Below are positions 26,956-38,874 of a DNA stretch of 64,000 nt, piece by piece. Source of the DNA: Janthinobacterium rivuli. Its GTDB lineage: Bacteria > Pseudomonadota > Gammaproteobacteria > Burkholderiales > Burkholderiaceae_D. The translations under genes and the position numbers were made by a program. Location: NCBI RefSeq assembly GCF_009208735.1, contig NZ_WFLJ01000007.1:1-64000 (forward strand), given 5' to 3'. Under the pieces are notes generated by a model. The model was not told the origin of the DNA. It did not search any database and saw only the letters and a list, made by a program, of their open reading frames with translations. The stretch's first letter is position 1. Every line of letters begins with the position of its first letter.

Positions 26956-27101
26956 GGACACCATGGGATGGTTAAGGGCAAGATAAACATGCGCCTGGGA
27001 AAAAATTCTTACAAGCATCATGGTGCTGCTAGATCATAAACCAGTTTCCGGCGGTTTTTTCATATTCCTTATTGGCAATATCTGAAACGCCACAGACCAG
27101 C

Positions 27102-27130
27102 TGCAACACGCCCGTTGCACAGCCGTTGCA
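27102..27130. promoter_or_regulatory. Triple half-site operator candidate upstream of the prpR-like gene
   Basis: TGCAAC (27102-27107), a 6-nt spacer, GTTGCA (27114-27119), 5 nt, then a second GTTGCA (27125-27130). This inverted repeat plus an extra half-site lies in the divergent promoter region between the PAS-GGDEF-EAL gene and the PrpR-like regulator, so it is a plausible autoregulatory site. The call rests on symmetry and location only. Confidence 0.45.
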
Positions 27131-27166
27131 TGGCTGAAAAATGAAACAAATCGTTTAGAATAAAGC

Positions 27167-28792
<1,626 letters not shown>

Positions 28793-28971
28793 TCTTTTCA
28801 ACCCCACCCAGAACCCCATGGACGACGGGCCTTACCCGCACGATTCATGGCAACGCTGCACGGGACATGGCGGCGCCAGCGGCAGCGGCGCACCGGCGCA
28901 CCGGCGCACGTGGTCGAGGTGTCGCGCCGCCGCGCGCAACAGTTCAAGGCCGCCTGCGGCCTGTAGCGCGA

Positions 28972-31900
28972 CTATTTCAGCGCGGGGATAGGCTGTGCCC
29001 GGAAGGCGGGGCGCGGCTGCTCCTTGAGCTTTTTCGCCAGCATGTCGAGCGCCACTTCCAGCTGGCGGTCGGCGCCCTGGAAGGTGGCGTGCGGCGGGTT
29101 CTCCACCTCCACGTCCGGCACCACGCCCACGCCTTCGATCAGCCACTGGCCGTCGATGCCGAACTGGCCGTTCTCCGCCACGCGCGCCATGCCGTTGTCG
29201 GCCAGGCGCGTATTGTCGCTGAGCCAGACGCCGGCGCCGGCCGTGCGCTTGCCCACGAGCGGCGCCAGGCCCAGGGCCTTGATGCCGGCGGCGAAGGTCT
29301 CGCCATCCGAATACGTGAGTTCATCGACCAGCACGACCAGGTGGCCGCGGAAGGTGTTCTGCATGTTCGACGACGGCTGCACGCCGGGTGGCGCCCAGTA
29401 GGCCCAGGCCTTGCGTAGCAGTTTTTCGATGATCCAGCTGTCGATATTGCCGCCGTTATTGCGCCGTACGTCGATGATCAGGCCTTCGCGGTTGATGTTG
29501 GCGTAAAAATCGCGCGCGAACGAGGCGATGTCGTTGGGCCCCATGGCGCGCAGGTGCAGGTAGCCGATACGCCCCTGCGAGGCGGCGGCCACCTGCTCGG
29601 CGCGGCTCAATTCCCAGTCGCCATAGCGCAGCGCCGTCTGTTTCGCCATGTTGACGGGGGTGACGATGACGGCGCGCGACGTACCACCCTTGCCTCGTTT
29701 CACTTGCAACAGCACCTGCTTGTCGGCCTGGTTCAGCAGCAAGTCGCCGATGTCGCGCGCGCCCAAGACGTCCTTGCCGTTGACGGCCGTGATCACGTCG
29801 CCCGCCTTCACGTCCACGTCGGGCCGCGACAGCGGTGCGCGCGCCGAGGGCAGCTCCGCTTCGCTGCGATAGATATGCTCGACCAGGTAGCCCTCGTTTG
29901 TCCGCGCCAGCACGGCGCCCAGGCCCGCCGGCGTGCCTTCCTGTTCCGTGCGGCGCAATTCGCCGGGACGGATCTGCGAATGCAGGGCGCCCACTTCGGC
30001 CACCATCATGCCGAGTAAATCATTGAGTTCGGCGCGGTCCGTGACCCGCTCGACCAGCGGCGCATATTTGTCGCGCGCCGCCTTCCAGTCCACGCCGCGC
30101 ATCTTCGCGTCGTACAGGAAATCGCGGTGCAAACGCCAGGCGTCGTTGAACATCTGCTTCCATTCCAGGCGCGGATTCGACACGAACGTCCAGTCGTCGA
30201 CCTTGACCTTGGCCTTCGACAGGTCGGACGGCAGCTTGGCGCCCGCCTCGATCACCAGCATCTCGCCCGGGCCGGTGGCCGCCGCCGTGCGGTAATACAG
30301 GTGCTTCTTGTCCTGCGCCAGGTCGAATTCGCGCACATTGGCCACCAGCAGTTCCGGCTTGGAGCCGGCATTGCCGATGGCAAGCGTCTTCAGGCTGGAC
30401 TTGTTCTCGCCGCTGTCGCGCTCGAGGAAATACAGGCGCTTGTCATCCATGGCCAGCGCGCTGTAATTACCCGCCGCCAGCGGCACTTCATACAGGCGCT
30501 CGGCCAGGCCCTGACTGACGATGGCCGGCAAGGCGGCAGGCGCCTTTTTCACGGCCGACTTGCCGCCCGCCTTCTCCAGCGCTTTTTCCGCCGCCAGTTC
30601 GGCCGCCTTTTCATCGTCCGTCTCGGCCGGCTTCACGCCCGGACGGCTCAGTTCATCGTCGGGTTGGAACGGAAAACGGTTGCCCGGCTGCAGCGCCAGC
30701 GCATACACGCCGATGCGCTTGTCGAACACCGGGCCCATGTTGCGGTCGCCCCACGGCGAACCGTTGGCCAGCTGGAAATTGCGCGCCGACAGGAAATACA
30801 GCCAGCGCCCGTCCGGCGAAAATACGGGGGAACCGGAGGTATAACGGTCGCTGGTGACGAATTGCAGCTGCTTCGAGGCCAGCGTGTACAGGCCAATCTG
30901 CTCGCGCTGCTCGTTGCTGGCCACGCGCACGATGGCCAGGTTGCGGCTGTCGGGAGACCATTGCACTTCGTCGTGCTTGTCCACGCCCGCCTTGCCCGCG
31001 TCGTCGATCAATTGATTGCCCTTGGTCGCCAGGTCCAGCAGCCAGAAGCGGCCCTTTTTATCCGTGTGCGCCAGCCAGCGCCCGTCCGGCGACGGATACA
31101 GCTTCCAGCGGTGATTGTCGCCCTGCGTCGTCAGTTGCTCGCCCTTGCCCGAGCCATCGGCCGCGTACTTCCAGATTTCGTTCTCTCCGCTCGTGTCGAC
31201 GATGGCAAACACGGATTTCTCGTCGCTGGAAAAGACGGCGTCGCGCGCCCGCGCCCCTTCGGGAATGGCGATGTCGACGCGGCGCAGGCTGCCCGTGCCG
31301 GCGATACTGACCCGGCCCCGCGCCGTCAGGATGATGCGCTCATCCTTGCCCGACAGCTGCACATTGGAGAGGGTATCGAGCGGCGAGCGGATCTGGCGCG
31401 CGCGCTGCTGGTCGAAATCGGACACGAGGCTGATGGCCAGCGCCTGCGACTCGCTGGCGCCGGGCGCGTTCAGGTCGAGCACGTGCAGATCGGCGCCCAG
31501 CTGGTAGACGATCTTGCCATCGCCCAGGGAGGCGTTGCGCACGTCCCACTGCGTGTGGAATGTCAGCGCGCGGCGATCGGCGCCGTCGGGCAACATGCTC
31601 CACAGATTGTCGCTGCCGCCCGCGTCGCTGATGTAATAGACGCGGCCTTGCCACCACATGGGGCGCTTGTTATTGCCAGCCAGCACGGCAGGCTCCGCGT
31701 GCATGCGCACGGCCTCGCCCTTGCCGTCGAGGTCATAGCGCCACAGGGTGGCATGGGCGCCGCCCCGGTAGTTGCGCACATTGTCGTTGGTCATGGCCAG
31801 GCCGAAACGCGTGAAGAACAATGTCTTGCCCGCGTCGTCGAGCACGGCGTCGTTGGCGTCGGCCACGGGAAACACGCGGCGCGTCTGTTTCACTGGATCG

Positions 31901-32328
31901 ATGGCGGCAACGATGCGGCGCGAGGCGGGACCGTCCGTGTTTTGCGTGCTGACCAGCACCTCGCCCTGCGCCGTCCAGCCCAGCACCAGCACGCCGCCAT
32001 TGTCATACGAAATGCGACGCGGCAAGCCGCCCGCCAGCGGCATCACATACGCCTCCTGCGCCCCTTCATAGGCGGCGGAAAAGGCCAGCCACTGGCCATC
32101 GCGCGAAATCGCCGCATTCGTTTCATAGCCGGGATGCGTGGTCAGCCGCTGCGCCGCGCCACCGCGCACGCTGCTTTTCCACAGGTCGCCCTCGGCCGTG
32201 AAGACGACGGTATCGCCGCGCACGGCGGGAAAGCGGAAATAGCTGCCGGCAGGCGCGGGGGCGGCGGCGGCGCTACCCAGCAAGCCGGCGGACAACAGGA
32301 GGAAGGCGAGAGTACGGGAAATTTTCAT
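28972..32328 (-). CDS. Tricorn-like protease (beta-propeller, PDZ, S41 peptidase), secreted
   Basis: 1118 aa from the ATG at 32328, with signal peptide MKISRTLAFLLLSAGLLGSAAA. The N-terminal half has repeated TolB/PD40-like blades (RLTTHPGYETNAAISRDGQW, PVFSPDGRWLYFLSA). Then come a tricorn C1-like helical region (RLHRDFLYDAKMRGVDW), a PDZ domain (~760-850) and an S41 domain. The nucleophile is Ser1007 in ELTYSDGETF; VGALHSQI carries the likely catalytic His and IEGVGVVPD lies near the C-terminal active-site Glu. Archaeal tricorn degrades oligopeptides; the bacterial exported forms are poorly characterised. It stands alone, and the 179 bp to its right hold no gene. Confidence 0.88.
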   Translation of the reverse strand: MKISRTLAFLLLSAGLLGSAAAAPAPAGSYFRFPAVRGDTVVFTAEGDLWKSSVRGGAAQRLTTHPGYETNAAISRDGQWLAFSAAYEGAQEAYVMPLAGGLPRRISYDNGGVLVLGWTAQGEVLVSTQNTDGPASRRIVAAIDPVKQTRRVFPVADANDAVLDDAGKTLFFTRFGLAMTNDNVRNYRGGAHATLWRYDLDGKGEAVRMHAEPAVLAGNNKRPMWWQGRVYYISDAGGSDNLWSMLPDGADRRALTFHTQWDVRNASLGDGKIVYQLGADLHVLDLNAPGASESQALAISLVSDFDQQRARQIRSPLDTLSNVQLSGKDERIILTARGRVSIAGTGSLRRVDIAIPEGARARDAVFSSDEKSVFAIVDTSGENEIWKYAADGSGKGEQLTTQGDNHRWKLYPSPDGRWLAHTDKKGRFWLLDLATKGNQLIDDAGKAGVDKHDEVQWSPDSRNLAIVRVASNEQREQIGLYTLASKQLQFVTSDRYTSGSPVFSPDGRWLYFLSARNFQLANGSPWGDRNMGPVFDKRIGVYALALQPGNRFPFQPDDELSRPGVKPAETDDEKAAELAAEKALEKAGGKSAVKKAPAALPAIVSQGLAERLYEVPLAAGNYSALAMDDKRLYFLERDSGENKSSLKTLAIGNAGSKPELLVANVREFDLAQDKKHLYYRTAAATGPGEMLVIEAGAKLPSDLSKAKVKVDDWTFVSNPRLEWKQMFNDAWRLHRDFLYDAKMRGVDWKAARDKYAPLVERVTDRAELNDLLGMMVAEVGALHSQIRPGELRRTEQEGTPAGLGAVLARTNEGYLVEHIYRSEAELPSARAPLSRPDVDVKAGDVITAVNGKDVLGARDIGDLLLNQADKQVLLQVKRGKGGTSRAVIVTPVNMAKQTALRYGDWELSRAEQVAAASQGRIGYLHLRAMGPNDIASFARDFYANINREGLIIDVRRNNGGNIDSWIIEKLLRKAWAYWAPPGVQPSSNMQNTFRGHLVVLVDELTYSDGETFAAGIKALGLAPLVGKRTAGAGVWLSDNTRLADNGMARVAENGQFGIDGQWLIEGVGVVPDVEVENPPHATFQGADRQLEVALDMLAKKLKEQPRPAFRAQPIPALK

Positions 32329-32437
32329 GTGGGCATCCAGATAGCGGTCAGGTGGCATGGACACGATGTCGATACCGGCCAGCAATTCTGGCATACCTGC
32401 GGCCAAAGAAAACCTTCTTTATTGCCCACAAAAACGT

Positions 32438-32471
32438 AAAAAAACCCGCGCCACTTGCGTGGGCGGGTTTT
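32438..32471 (-). terminator. Terminator of clpS-clpA
   Basis: AAAACCCGC (32441-32449) pairs with GCGGGTTTT (32463-32471). On the minus strand a T-run follows, 18 nt after the clpA stop. Confidence 0.8.
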
Positions 32472-32488
32472 CGTTGACGGCAGGAAGC

Positions 32489-34789
32489 TTATTCCACTTC
32501 CACCGTTTCCGGTGCAGCCGTCGGCGCCGCGTCTGGCGGTTCCGGGAATTCCAGCAAGACCTGGTCCTTGTCGTCGAGGTCGACCGTGACCCGTCCGCCC
32601 GTCACCAGGCGGCCGAACAGCAGTTCGTCGGCCAGGGCCTTGCGGATCATGTCCTGGATCAGGCGCGCCATCGGCCGCGCGCCCATCAGCGGATCGAAGC
32701 CCTTCTTGCCGAGGAAAGCACGCAGCTTCTCGGTAAACACGGCTTCGACCTTTTTCTCGTGCAGCTGCTCTTCCAGCTGCATCAGGAACTTGTCGACCAC
32801 GCGCAGGATGATTTCCTGGTCCAGCGCGCGGAAGCTGATGGTCGCGTCGATGCGGTTGCGGAACTCCGGCGTGAACATGCGCTTGATGTCGGCCATCTCG
32901 TCGCCCGCCTGCTTCGAGTTGGTGAAGCCGATCGACGTCTTTTGCAAGCTTTCCGCGCCCGCATTGGTCGTCATGATGATGATGACGTTGCGGAAATCGG
33001 CTTTGCGGCCATTGTTGTCCGTCAAGGTACCGTGATCCATCACTTGCAGCAGGATATTGAAAATGTCCGGATGGGCTTTTTCAATTTCATCGAGCAGCAA
33101 GACCGCATGCGGCTTCTTGGTGATCGCTTCCGTCAGCAAACCGCCCTGGTCGAAACCGACGTAGCCCGGCGGCGCGCCGATCAAGCGGCTGACGGCGTGG
33201 CGTTCCATGTATTCCGACATGTCGAAACGGATCAGCTCGATACCGAGGATGAACGCCAGCTGCTTGGCCACCTCGGTCTTGCCGACACCGGTCGGACCGG
33301 AGAACAGGAAGGAGCCGATCGGCTTGTCCGTCTTGCCCAGGCCGGCACGCGCCATCTTGATGGCCGAAGCCAGCGCGTCGATGGCGGGATCTTGCCCGAA
33401 CACGACATTGCGCAAGTCGCGGTCGATCGTCTGCAGCTTGCTGCGGTCGTCCTGGTTGACCGTTTGCGGCGGAATGCGCGCGATCTTGGCGATGATGTCC
33501 TCGATCTCGGCCTTGCCGATGGTTTTCTTTTGCTTCGACTTCGGCAGGATGCGCTGCGCCGCGCCCGCTTCATCGATGACGTCGATCGCCTTGTCGGGCA
33601 AGTGGCGGTCGTTGATGAAGCGCGCCGCCAGTTCGGCCGCCGTCGACAGGGCCGACGCCGAGTATTTCACGCCATGGTGCTCTTCAAAGCGCGACTTCAA
33701 GCCGCGCAGGATTTGCACGGTTTGCTCGACGGTTGGCTCGTTGACGTCCACTTTCTGGAAGCGGCGGCTCAAGGCATGGTCTTTTTCGAACACGCCGCGG
33801 AATTCCGTGTACGTGGTCGCGCCGATGCATTTGAGCTGGCCATTCGCCAGTGCCGGTTTCAGCAGGTTCGACGCGTCCAGCGTGCCGCCCGAGGCCGAGC
33901 CGGCACCGATGATGGTGTGGATCTCGTCGATGAACAGGATGCCGTTCGGATTGTCCTTCAATTGTTTCAGCACGGCTTTCAGGCGCTGTTCGAAGTCGCC
34001 GCGGTATTTGGTACCGGCCAGCAAGGCGCCCATGTCCAGCGAATACACGACGGCATTCTGCAGGATTTCCGGCACGTCGCTTTGCGTGATGCGGTAGGCC
34101 AGGCCTTCGGCGATGGCCGTCTTGCCCACGCCCGCCTCGCCGACCAGCAGCGGATTGTTCTTGCGGCGGCGGCACAGGATCTGGATCACGCGGTCGACTT
34201 CTTCCTCGCGCCCGATCAGCGGGTCGATCTTGCCTTCGGCGGCGGCCTTGTTCAGGTTTTGCGTGAACTGGTCGAGCGGGCTTTCCTTCGGCTGGCCGTC
34301 GACGGGCGCTTCTTCCACGCCTTCGGAGGCTTTCGCGCTTTCCGTCGACTGGTCCTTGCGCACGCCGTGCGAGATGAAATTGACCACGTCCAGGCGCGTC
34401 ACGCCCTGCTGGTGCAGGTAGTAGACCGCATGCGAATCCTTTTCGCCGAAGATGGCCACCAGCACATTGGCGCCCGTGACTTCCTTCTTGCCGTTCGAGG
34501 CGGACTGGACGTGCATGATGGCGCGCTGGATCACGCGCTGGAAACCAAGCGTCGGCTGGGTGTCGACTTCGCCCGTGCCAGGCACGGTCGGCGTGTTATC
34601 GCCAATGAAATTGGTGAGGGTCTTGCGCAGGTCTTCAATATTGACCGCGCAGGCACGCAACACCTCGGCAGCGGAGGGGTTGTCCAGCAGTGCCAGCAGT
34701 AAATGCTCAACCGTGATGAATTCGTGCCGTGCCTGCCGAGCTTCGACAAACGCCATGTGCAAACTTACTTCTAATTCCTGCGCAATCAT
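32489..34789 (-). CDS. clpA: ATP-dependent Clp protease ATP-binding subunit ClpA
   Basis: 766 aa from the ATG at 34789. The N-domain (~1-140) binds ClpS. The first AAA+ module has Walker A GEAGVGKT and the second GPTGVGKT. The ClpP-binding loop IGF is present (TSIGFTNSK). It unfolds substrates, including N-degron proteins brought by ClpS, and feeds them to ClpP. The start overlaps the clpS stop by 4 nt (ATGA). The longer open frame to 34864 would overlap most of the clpS 3' end and is not favoured. Confidence 0.97.
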   Translation of the reverse strand: MIAQELEVSLHMAFVEARQARHEFITVEHLLLALLDNPSAAEVLRACAVNIEDLRKTLTNFIGDNTPTVPGTGEVDTQPTLGFQRVIQRAIMHVQSASNGKKEVTGANVLVAIFGEKDSHAVYYLHQQGVTRLDVVNFISHGVRKDQSTESAKASEGVEEAPVDGQPKESPLDQFTQNLNKAAAEGKIDPLIGREEEVDRVIQILCRRRKNNPLLVGEAGVGKTAIAEGLAYRITQSDVPEILQNAVVYSLDMGALLAGTKYRGDFEQRLKAVLKQLKDNPNGILFIDEIHTIIGAGSASGGTLDASNLLKPALANGQLKCIGATTYTEFRGVFEKDHALSRRFQKVDVNEPTVEQTVQILRGLKSRFEEHHGVKYSASALSTAAELAARFINDRHLPDKAIDVIDEAGAAQRILPKSKQKKTIGKAEIEDIIAKIARIPPQTVNQDDRSKLQTIDRDLRNVVFGQDPAIDALASAIKMARAGLGKTDKPIGSFLFSGPTGVGKTEVAKQLAFILGIELIRFDMSEYMERHAVSRLIGAPPGYVGFDQGGLLTEAITKKPHAVLLLDEIEKAHPDIFNILLQVMDHGTLTDNNGRKADFRNVIIIMTTNAGAESLQKTSIGFTNSKQAGDEMADIKRMFTPEFRNRIDATISFRALDQEIILRVVDKFLMQLEEQLHEKKVEAVFTEKLRAFLGKKGFDPLMGARPMARLIQDMIRKALADELLFGRLVTGGRVTVDLDDKDQVLLEFPEPPDAAPTAAPETVEVE

Positions 34790-35088
34790 ACTTCCTCCAT
34801 CACGCACTGCAGGGGGTGCCCCGCCTTGCGCGCATGCGTTAAAACGAACTCCACTTTGGTACACGCTATATCTTTAGAGAACACGCCGCACACTCCTTTG
34901 CCGTAGCGATGAACACTGAGCATGATTTGCGTCGCCGTTTCACGGTCCTTGTTGAAATACTCCTGAATGATGGCCACCACAAATTCCATCGGGGTGTAGT
35001 CGTCATTGAGCAAGGCTACCTGATAGAGCGGCGGCGGCTTCAGCACTTGCCGCTCCAGCAGGGTTTCTGAGTCGTGCTTGGTTGCCAT
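34786..35088 (-). CDS. clpS: ClpA adaptor protein ClpS
   Basis: 100 aa. The conserved core is [17 protein letters not shown], with the N-degron pocket residues of the family, followed by [12 protein letters not shown]. It delivers proteins with bulky hydrophobic N-terminal residues to ClpAP. First gene of the clpS-clpA operon. Upstream (35089-35410) there is no other gene except the leader of the divergent cold-shock gene. Confidence 0.96.
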   Translation of the reverse strand: MATKHDSETLLERQVLKPPPLYQVALLNDDYTPMEFVVAIIQEYFNKDRETATQIMLSVHRYGKGVCGVFSKDIACTKVEFVLTHARKAGHPLQCVMEEV

Positions 35089-35350
35089 ACGCTTATTCTA
35101 ATGCTTTCACAGTGGTTGTCATGCGCAATATCTACGCCTTTCCAATTGTTTTCAATCTTACGCGTTTTCTTAATAGTGCGCAGATGGCGACCTTGCTGTC
35201 AAAATCAAGAGTTGCTTTTTTGGTCGCCGTGAAGAATTTGGCAATATCGATGGAAAAGCGCTTGACTTCATTATTTATTCCGCCAACAATGGCTGTATCG
35301 ACTGTTGCAGTAATGTACAGCTTGATAAGAAGTGAGACGTCGAGGAGGGG

Positions 35351-35366
35351 GCAAGAAGCTTCTTGC
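35351..35366. promoter_or_regulatory. Perfect palindrome plus T-run in the cold-shock gene leader
   Basis: GCAAGAAGCTTCTTGC is a perfect 16-bp palindrome followed by TTTT, 45 bp before the cspA start codon. It sits in the 322-bp gap between clpS and cspA, which otherwise contains only AT-rich leader/promoter sequence. It could be an attenuator-like or temperature-sensitive hairpin in the mRNA leader, or an operator. Confidence 0.45.
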
Positions 35367-35410
35367 TTTTATGGCTCGTGTGATTTGTTTTAATTTTGAA
35401 AGTTCTTTTT

Positions 35411-35614
35411 ATGGCAACAGGTACAGTTAAGTGGTTCAATGATTCCAAAGGTTTTGGCTTCATCACCCCAGATGATGGCGGCGAAGATTTGTTTGCTCAC
35501 TTCTCCGCAATCAACATGAACGGTTTCAAGACCCTCAAAGAAGGTCAAAAAGTTCAATTCGAAGTCACGCAAGGCCCTAAAGGCAAGCAAGCTTCCAACA
35601 TCCAGGCAGCCTAA
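35411..35614 (+). CDS. cspA: Cold-shock protein, CspA family
   Basis: 67 aa from [10 protein letters not shown] at 35411; an in-frame ATG 15 nt earlier is unlikely because family members start at this Met. RNP1 (KGFGFI) and RNP2 (LFAHFS) RNA-binding motifs are intact. These are single-stranded nucleic-acid chaperones that melt mRNA structure. Monocistronic, with a long leader and a strong terminator. Confidence 0.96.
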   Translation: MATGTVKWFNDSKGFGFITPDDGGEDLFAHFSAINMNGFKTLKEGQKVQFEVTQGPKGKQASNIQAA

Positions 35615-35637
35615 GCATCTCCGGCCCTCAGATGTGA

Positions 35638-35668
35638 AAAACCCCGTCTCCTGACGGGGTTTTTTTTC
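35638..35668. terminator. Bidirectional terminator between cspA and icd
   Basis: AAAACCCCGTC-TCCT-GACGGGGTTTT with eight or more T on the plus strand. It can end cspA (+) and icd (-), whose stop is at 35707. Confidence 0.92.
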
Positions 35669-35706
35669 GTCCGCAGGGTGCGCAGCACCCCGCCCCGCCC
35701 CTCGTG

Positions 35707-36960
35707 TTACATGTGTTCGATCATCACCTGGCCGAAACCGGAGCACGACACTTGCGTCGCGCCTTCCATCAGGCGGGCGAAATCATAGGTGACGCGCTTC
35801 GAGGCGATCGATTTTTGCATCGAAGAAATCACCAGGTCGGCCGCTTCCAGCCAGCCCATGTGGCGCAGCATCATTTCCGCCGACAAAATCAGCGAACCGG
35901 GATTCACGTAATCCTTGCCCGCGTACTTCGGCGCCGTGCCGTGCGTCGCTTCGAACATGGCGACGGAATCGGACAGGTTGGCGCCCGGCGCGATGCCGAT
36001 GCCGCCCACTTGCGCCGCCAGCGCGTCGGAAATATAGTCGCCATTCAAATTCAGGGTGGCGATGACGCTGTATTCGGCCGGACGCAGCAAAATCTGTTGC
36101 AGGAACGCGTCAGCGATGGAATCCTTGACGATGATGTCGCGGCCCGTCTTCGGATTCTTGAACTTGCACCACGGACCGCCATCGATCAGCTCGGCGCCGA
36201 ATTCCTTTTGCGCCAGCGCATACGCCCAGTCGCGGAAGCCGCCTTCCGTGTACTTCATGATGTTGCCTTTGTGCACGATCGTCACGGATGGCTTGTCATT
36301 GTCGATCGCATACTGGATGGCCTTGCGCACGAGGCGCTCGGTGCCTTCGATGGAAACGGGCTTGATGCCCAGGCCGGACGTGGCCGGGAAGCGGATCTTG
36401 GTCACGCCCATTTCATTGATGAGGAAATCCATCAGTTTCTTCGCGTCGGCCGAGCCTTGCTGGTATTCGATGCCGGCGTAGATGTCTTCCGAGTTTTCGC
36501 GGAAAATCACCATGTCGGTCTTTTCCGGCTCTTTCACGGGCGATGGCACGCCCGTGAAATAGCGCACGGGACGCAGGCAGACATACAGATCGAGCTGCTG
36601 GCGCAGGGCCACGTTCAGCGAGCGGATGCCGCCGCCGACGGGCGTGGTCAGCGGCCCCTTGATGGAGACCACGTAATCTTTCAGCACTTGCAAGGTTTCT
36701 TCCGGCAGCCACACGTCGGGGCCATACACATTCGTCGATTTTTCGCCCGCATAGATTTCCATCCAGCTGATCTTGCGCGCGCCGCCGTAGGCCTTGGCCA
36801 CGGCGGCGTCGATCACCTTGATCATGACCGGGCTGATATCGATGCCCGTGCCATCGCCTTCAATGAAGGGAACGATGGGATTATCTGGTACATTCAGCGA
36901 AAAATCGGCGTTGACGGTGATTTTTTGGCCGTCAGCAGGTACAGTGATATGTTGATACAT
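35707..36960 (-). CDS. icd: NADP-dependent isocitrate dehydrogenase
   Basis: 417 aa from the ATG at 36960, matching the E. coli enzyme length. Conserved parts: the Ser-containing phosphorylation/substrate loop [30 protein letters not shown], and the metal-binding [17 protein letters not shown]. It oxidatively decarboxylates isocitrate to 2-oxoglutarate in the TCA cycle. The 287 bp upstream, to the pseudouridine synthase gene, hold no gene and presumably both promoters. Confidence 0.96.
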   Translation of the reverse strand: MYQHITVPADGQKITVNADFSLNVPDNPIVPFIEGDGTGIDISPVMIKVIDAAVAKAYGGARKISWMEIYAGEKSTNVYGPDVWLPEETLQVLKDYVVSIKGPLTTPVGGGIRSLNVALRQQLDLYVCLRPVRYFTGVPSPVKEPEKTDMVIFRENSEDIYAGIEYQQGSADAKKLMDFLINEMGVTKIRFPATSGLGIKPVSIEGTERLVRKAIQYAIDNDKPSVTIVHKGNIMKYTEGGFRDWAYALAQKEFGAELIDGGPWCKFKNPKTGRDIIVKDSIADAFLQQILLRPAEYSVIATLNLNGDYISDALAAQVGGIGIAPGANLSDSVAMFEATHGTAPKYAGKDYVNPGSLILSAEMMLRHMGWLEAADLVISSMQKSIASKRVTYDFARLMEGATQVSCSGFGQVMIEHM

Positions 36961-37247
36961 CGTGATCTCCGAAGTGGGACACACCGCTGGCGGAAACACT
37001 GGCCGGCGACGCGCTCTGCGGTTGCAGAGTTTACAAAAACAAGTCCGAACAGGGCGGCAACAAGGTACTTTAGCAGGGAAAGAACAGCGGGGCCATCCAC
37101 GGGGCCAAAGAACATTCGCCATACCGCCAAGTCTTCTATAAGACATAAGACTATAATTTCACATTATGCACCAGTATCTTACAGGGCGCCACGCTTTTGC
37201 GGCGCCGACCAGCAGCCACCATCGTTTGCATCAATTCCATTACCAGC

Positions 37248-37811
37248 ATGCCACTCATCCTCTTCAATAAACCATTCCAGGTCCTGTGCCAGTTTTCACC
37301 GCAGGAAGGCCGCGCCACGCTGGCCGACCACCTCACCATCCCCGGCATCTACCCGGCCGGCCGGCTCGACGCCGACAGCGAAGGCTTGCTGCTGCTGACG
37401 GACGACGGCCGCCTGCAGCACGAGATCAGCCACCCGGACCGCAAGGAAGCGAAAACCTACCTGGTGCAGGTCGACGGCGTGCCCGATGCGGCCAGCCTGG
37501 CGCGCCTGCAGGCGCCGCTGGACCTGGGCGACTTCGTCACCAAGCCGTGCAAGGCCGTGCGCATTGCCGAGCCGGACTGGCTGTGGCCCCGTAATCCGCC
37601 CATCCGCGCGCGCGCCGACAAACCGACCGCATGGCTGGCCATCACTTTAAAAGAAGGAAAGAATCGGCAAGTGCGGCGCATGACGGCGGCCGTCGGCCTG
37701 CCCACCCTGCGCCTGGTGCGCAGCGCCATCGGCCCGTTCTCGCTGGCCAGCCACCCCTTGCTGCCAGGAGAATGGTGCGAAGTGCCGGCGGAAAACATTG
37801 GAAAAGCGTGA
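37248..37811 (+). CDS. rluE: 23S rRNA pseudouridine synthase, RluE/RsuA family
   Basis: 187 aa from MPLILFNKPFQVLCQF at 37248. The catalytic Asp motif is YPAGRLDADSEGLLLLTDDG, and KNRQVRRM and LRLVRSAIG are family signatures. It lacks the S4 domain of RsuA/RluB and is the short RluE form, which in E. coli modifies U2457 of 23S rRNA. An earlier start at 37197 would add non-conserved residues. Confidence 0.9.
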   Translation: MPLILFNKPFQVLCQFSPQEGRATLADHLTIPGIYPAGRLDADSEGLLLLTDDGRLQHEISHPDRKEAKTYLVQVDGVPDAASLARLQAPLDLGDFVTKPCKAVRIAEPDWLWPRNPPIRARADKPTAWLAITLKEGKNRQVRRMTAAVGLPTLRLVRSAIGPFSLASHPLLPGEWCEVPAENIGKA

Positions 37812-37918
37812 ACGGGGCAAGAAAAACCCGCCTCGGCGCCGAATTTTTCCAAGAAGCACTATTTATTTTTAGATAATGCATTAAAATCATCTGACCTTAA
37901 CATGACTGAAAAGGAAAG

Positions 37919-38245
37919 ATGATGACAAAAGCAATACTGGCCCTGGCCGCCTCCCTGCTTGCCGGCGCCGCCTTGGCGCAATCGGGCGCCACGGTGCACG
38001 CTTCCGCCGCTACCGATGCCATCAAACCGCCACCTGCTTCGGCGGCCAGCCATGCCTCGGCCGCCACCGACGCCGTCAAGCCCGTGCCGCCGGCGTCGGC
38101 CACCGTCAACGCGTCGGCCGCGACGGATGCGGCCCGGTCCGGTGCATCGTCCAAGGCGTCGGCCGCCACCGATGCGCCGCGCCTGATTCCCCAGGCGCGC
38201 AAGAGCAAGCAGCCGGCCGCCGAGGCAGGCAAGCCCATGAAATAA
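37919..38245 (+). CDS. Small secreted Ala-rich repeat protein, unknown function
   Basis: 108 aa. Signal peptide MMTKAILALAASLLAGAALA with cleavage before QSGAT. The mature part contains four copies of ASAATDA (residues 28-34, 46-52, 65-71, 80-86) separated by Pro/Lys/Ser-rich spacers, and ends in a basic tail. A ribosome-binding AAAAGGAAAG lies just upstream. The mature protein is likely disordered and periplasmic or secreted. No family is recognised. Confidence 0.75.
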   Translation: MMTKAILALAASLLAGAALAQSGATVHASAATDAIKPPPASAASHASAATDAVKPVPPASATVNASAATDAARSGASSKASAATDAPRLIPQARKSKQPAAEAGKPMK

Positions 38246-38376
38246 GTGTCGTTCCCGGGGTGACGGCGGCAAGCATGTTGCTGTCACCCCACGCTTTCGG
38301 CGCGGCCGGGCGGCGCGCTTGACCAGGCAGGCGCCAGCATGGCTTAATCGCCGCTTCGCAGCCACCGTCCCACCTC

Positions 38377-38820
38377 ATGAAAAATTCCCTACGCTGTCTC
38401 AGCCTGTCCATCGCCGTGCTGGCGTGCGCCAGCATTGCCCAAGCGCAAACCAAGAGCTTGCAACTGTCGGCTGGCATGCATTTGATCCAGGCGGAACTGG
38501 CCGCCACGGAAGAGCAGCGCGAACAGGGTTTGATGTACCGTGACAAGATGCCGCCCAATGCGGGCATGCTGTTCGTCTTTGGCAACCCATCGACGCAATG
38601 CATGTGGATGAAGAACACGCCGCTGCCCCTGTCGGTGGCTTTTATCGATGCCAGCGGCAAGATCGTCAACATCGAAGACATGCAGCCGCACACGCTCGAC
38701 AGCCATTGCTCGACGAAGACCGTGCCCGTGCGCTATGCGCTGGAAATGCACCTGGGCTGGTTCAAGCAAAGGAACATCAAGCCGGGCATGAGCATCGGCA
38801 ACCTGCCTGCGGCACGCTAG
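38377..38820 (+). CDS. DUF192 family secreted protein
   Basis: 147 aa with signal peptide (cleavage after ASIAQA). The DUF192 core is seen in EEQREQGLMYRDKMPPNAGM, FGNPSTQCMWMKNTPLPL, SVAFIDASGKIVNIEDM and the final RYALEMHLGWF. DUF192 proteins are small beta-fold periplasmic or archaeal proteins whose molecular function is unknown. Monocistronic, followed by a terminator. Confidence 0.88.
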   Translation: MKNSLRCLSLSIAVLACASIAQAQTKSLQLSAGMHLIQAELAATEEQREQGLMYRDKMPPNAGMLFVFGNPSTQCMWMKNTPLPLSVAFIDASGKIVNIEDMQPHTLDSHCSTKTVPVRYALEMHLGWFKQRNIKPGMSIGNLPAAR

Positions 38821-38874
38821 GCCCTGGCCGCTGTCCGCTGCGGACACGGCCACAAAAAACGCAAAAAGAACGCG

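Noticed and set aside
23650..27039. 1129-aa open frame on the plus strand
   Set aside because: Antisense shadow of the PAS-GGDEF-EAL gene; no domains and a His/Gln/Arg-biased composition.
27034..27070. Possible terminator at the 5' side of the EAL gene (AAACC...GGTTTTTT)
   Set aside because: The stem is short and interrupted, and it lies in a divergent promoter region where no transcript is expected to end.
30127..32439. 770-aa open frame on the plus strand
   Set aside because: Antisense to the tricorn-like protease, which has a full set of motifs. No independent start signals or recognisable domains.
32357..34702. 781-aa open frame on the plus strand
   Set aside because: Antisense to clpA; composition is biased and no motif is present.
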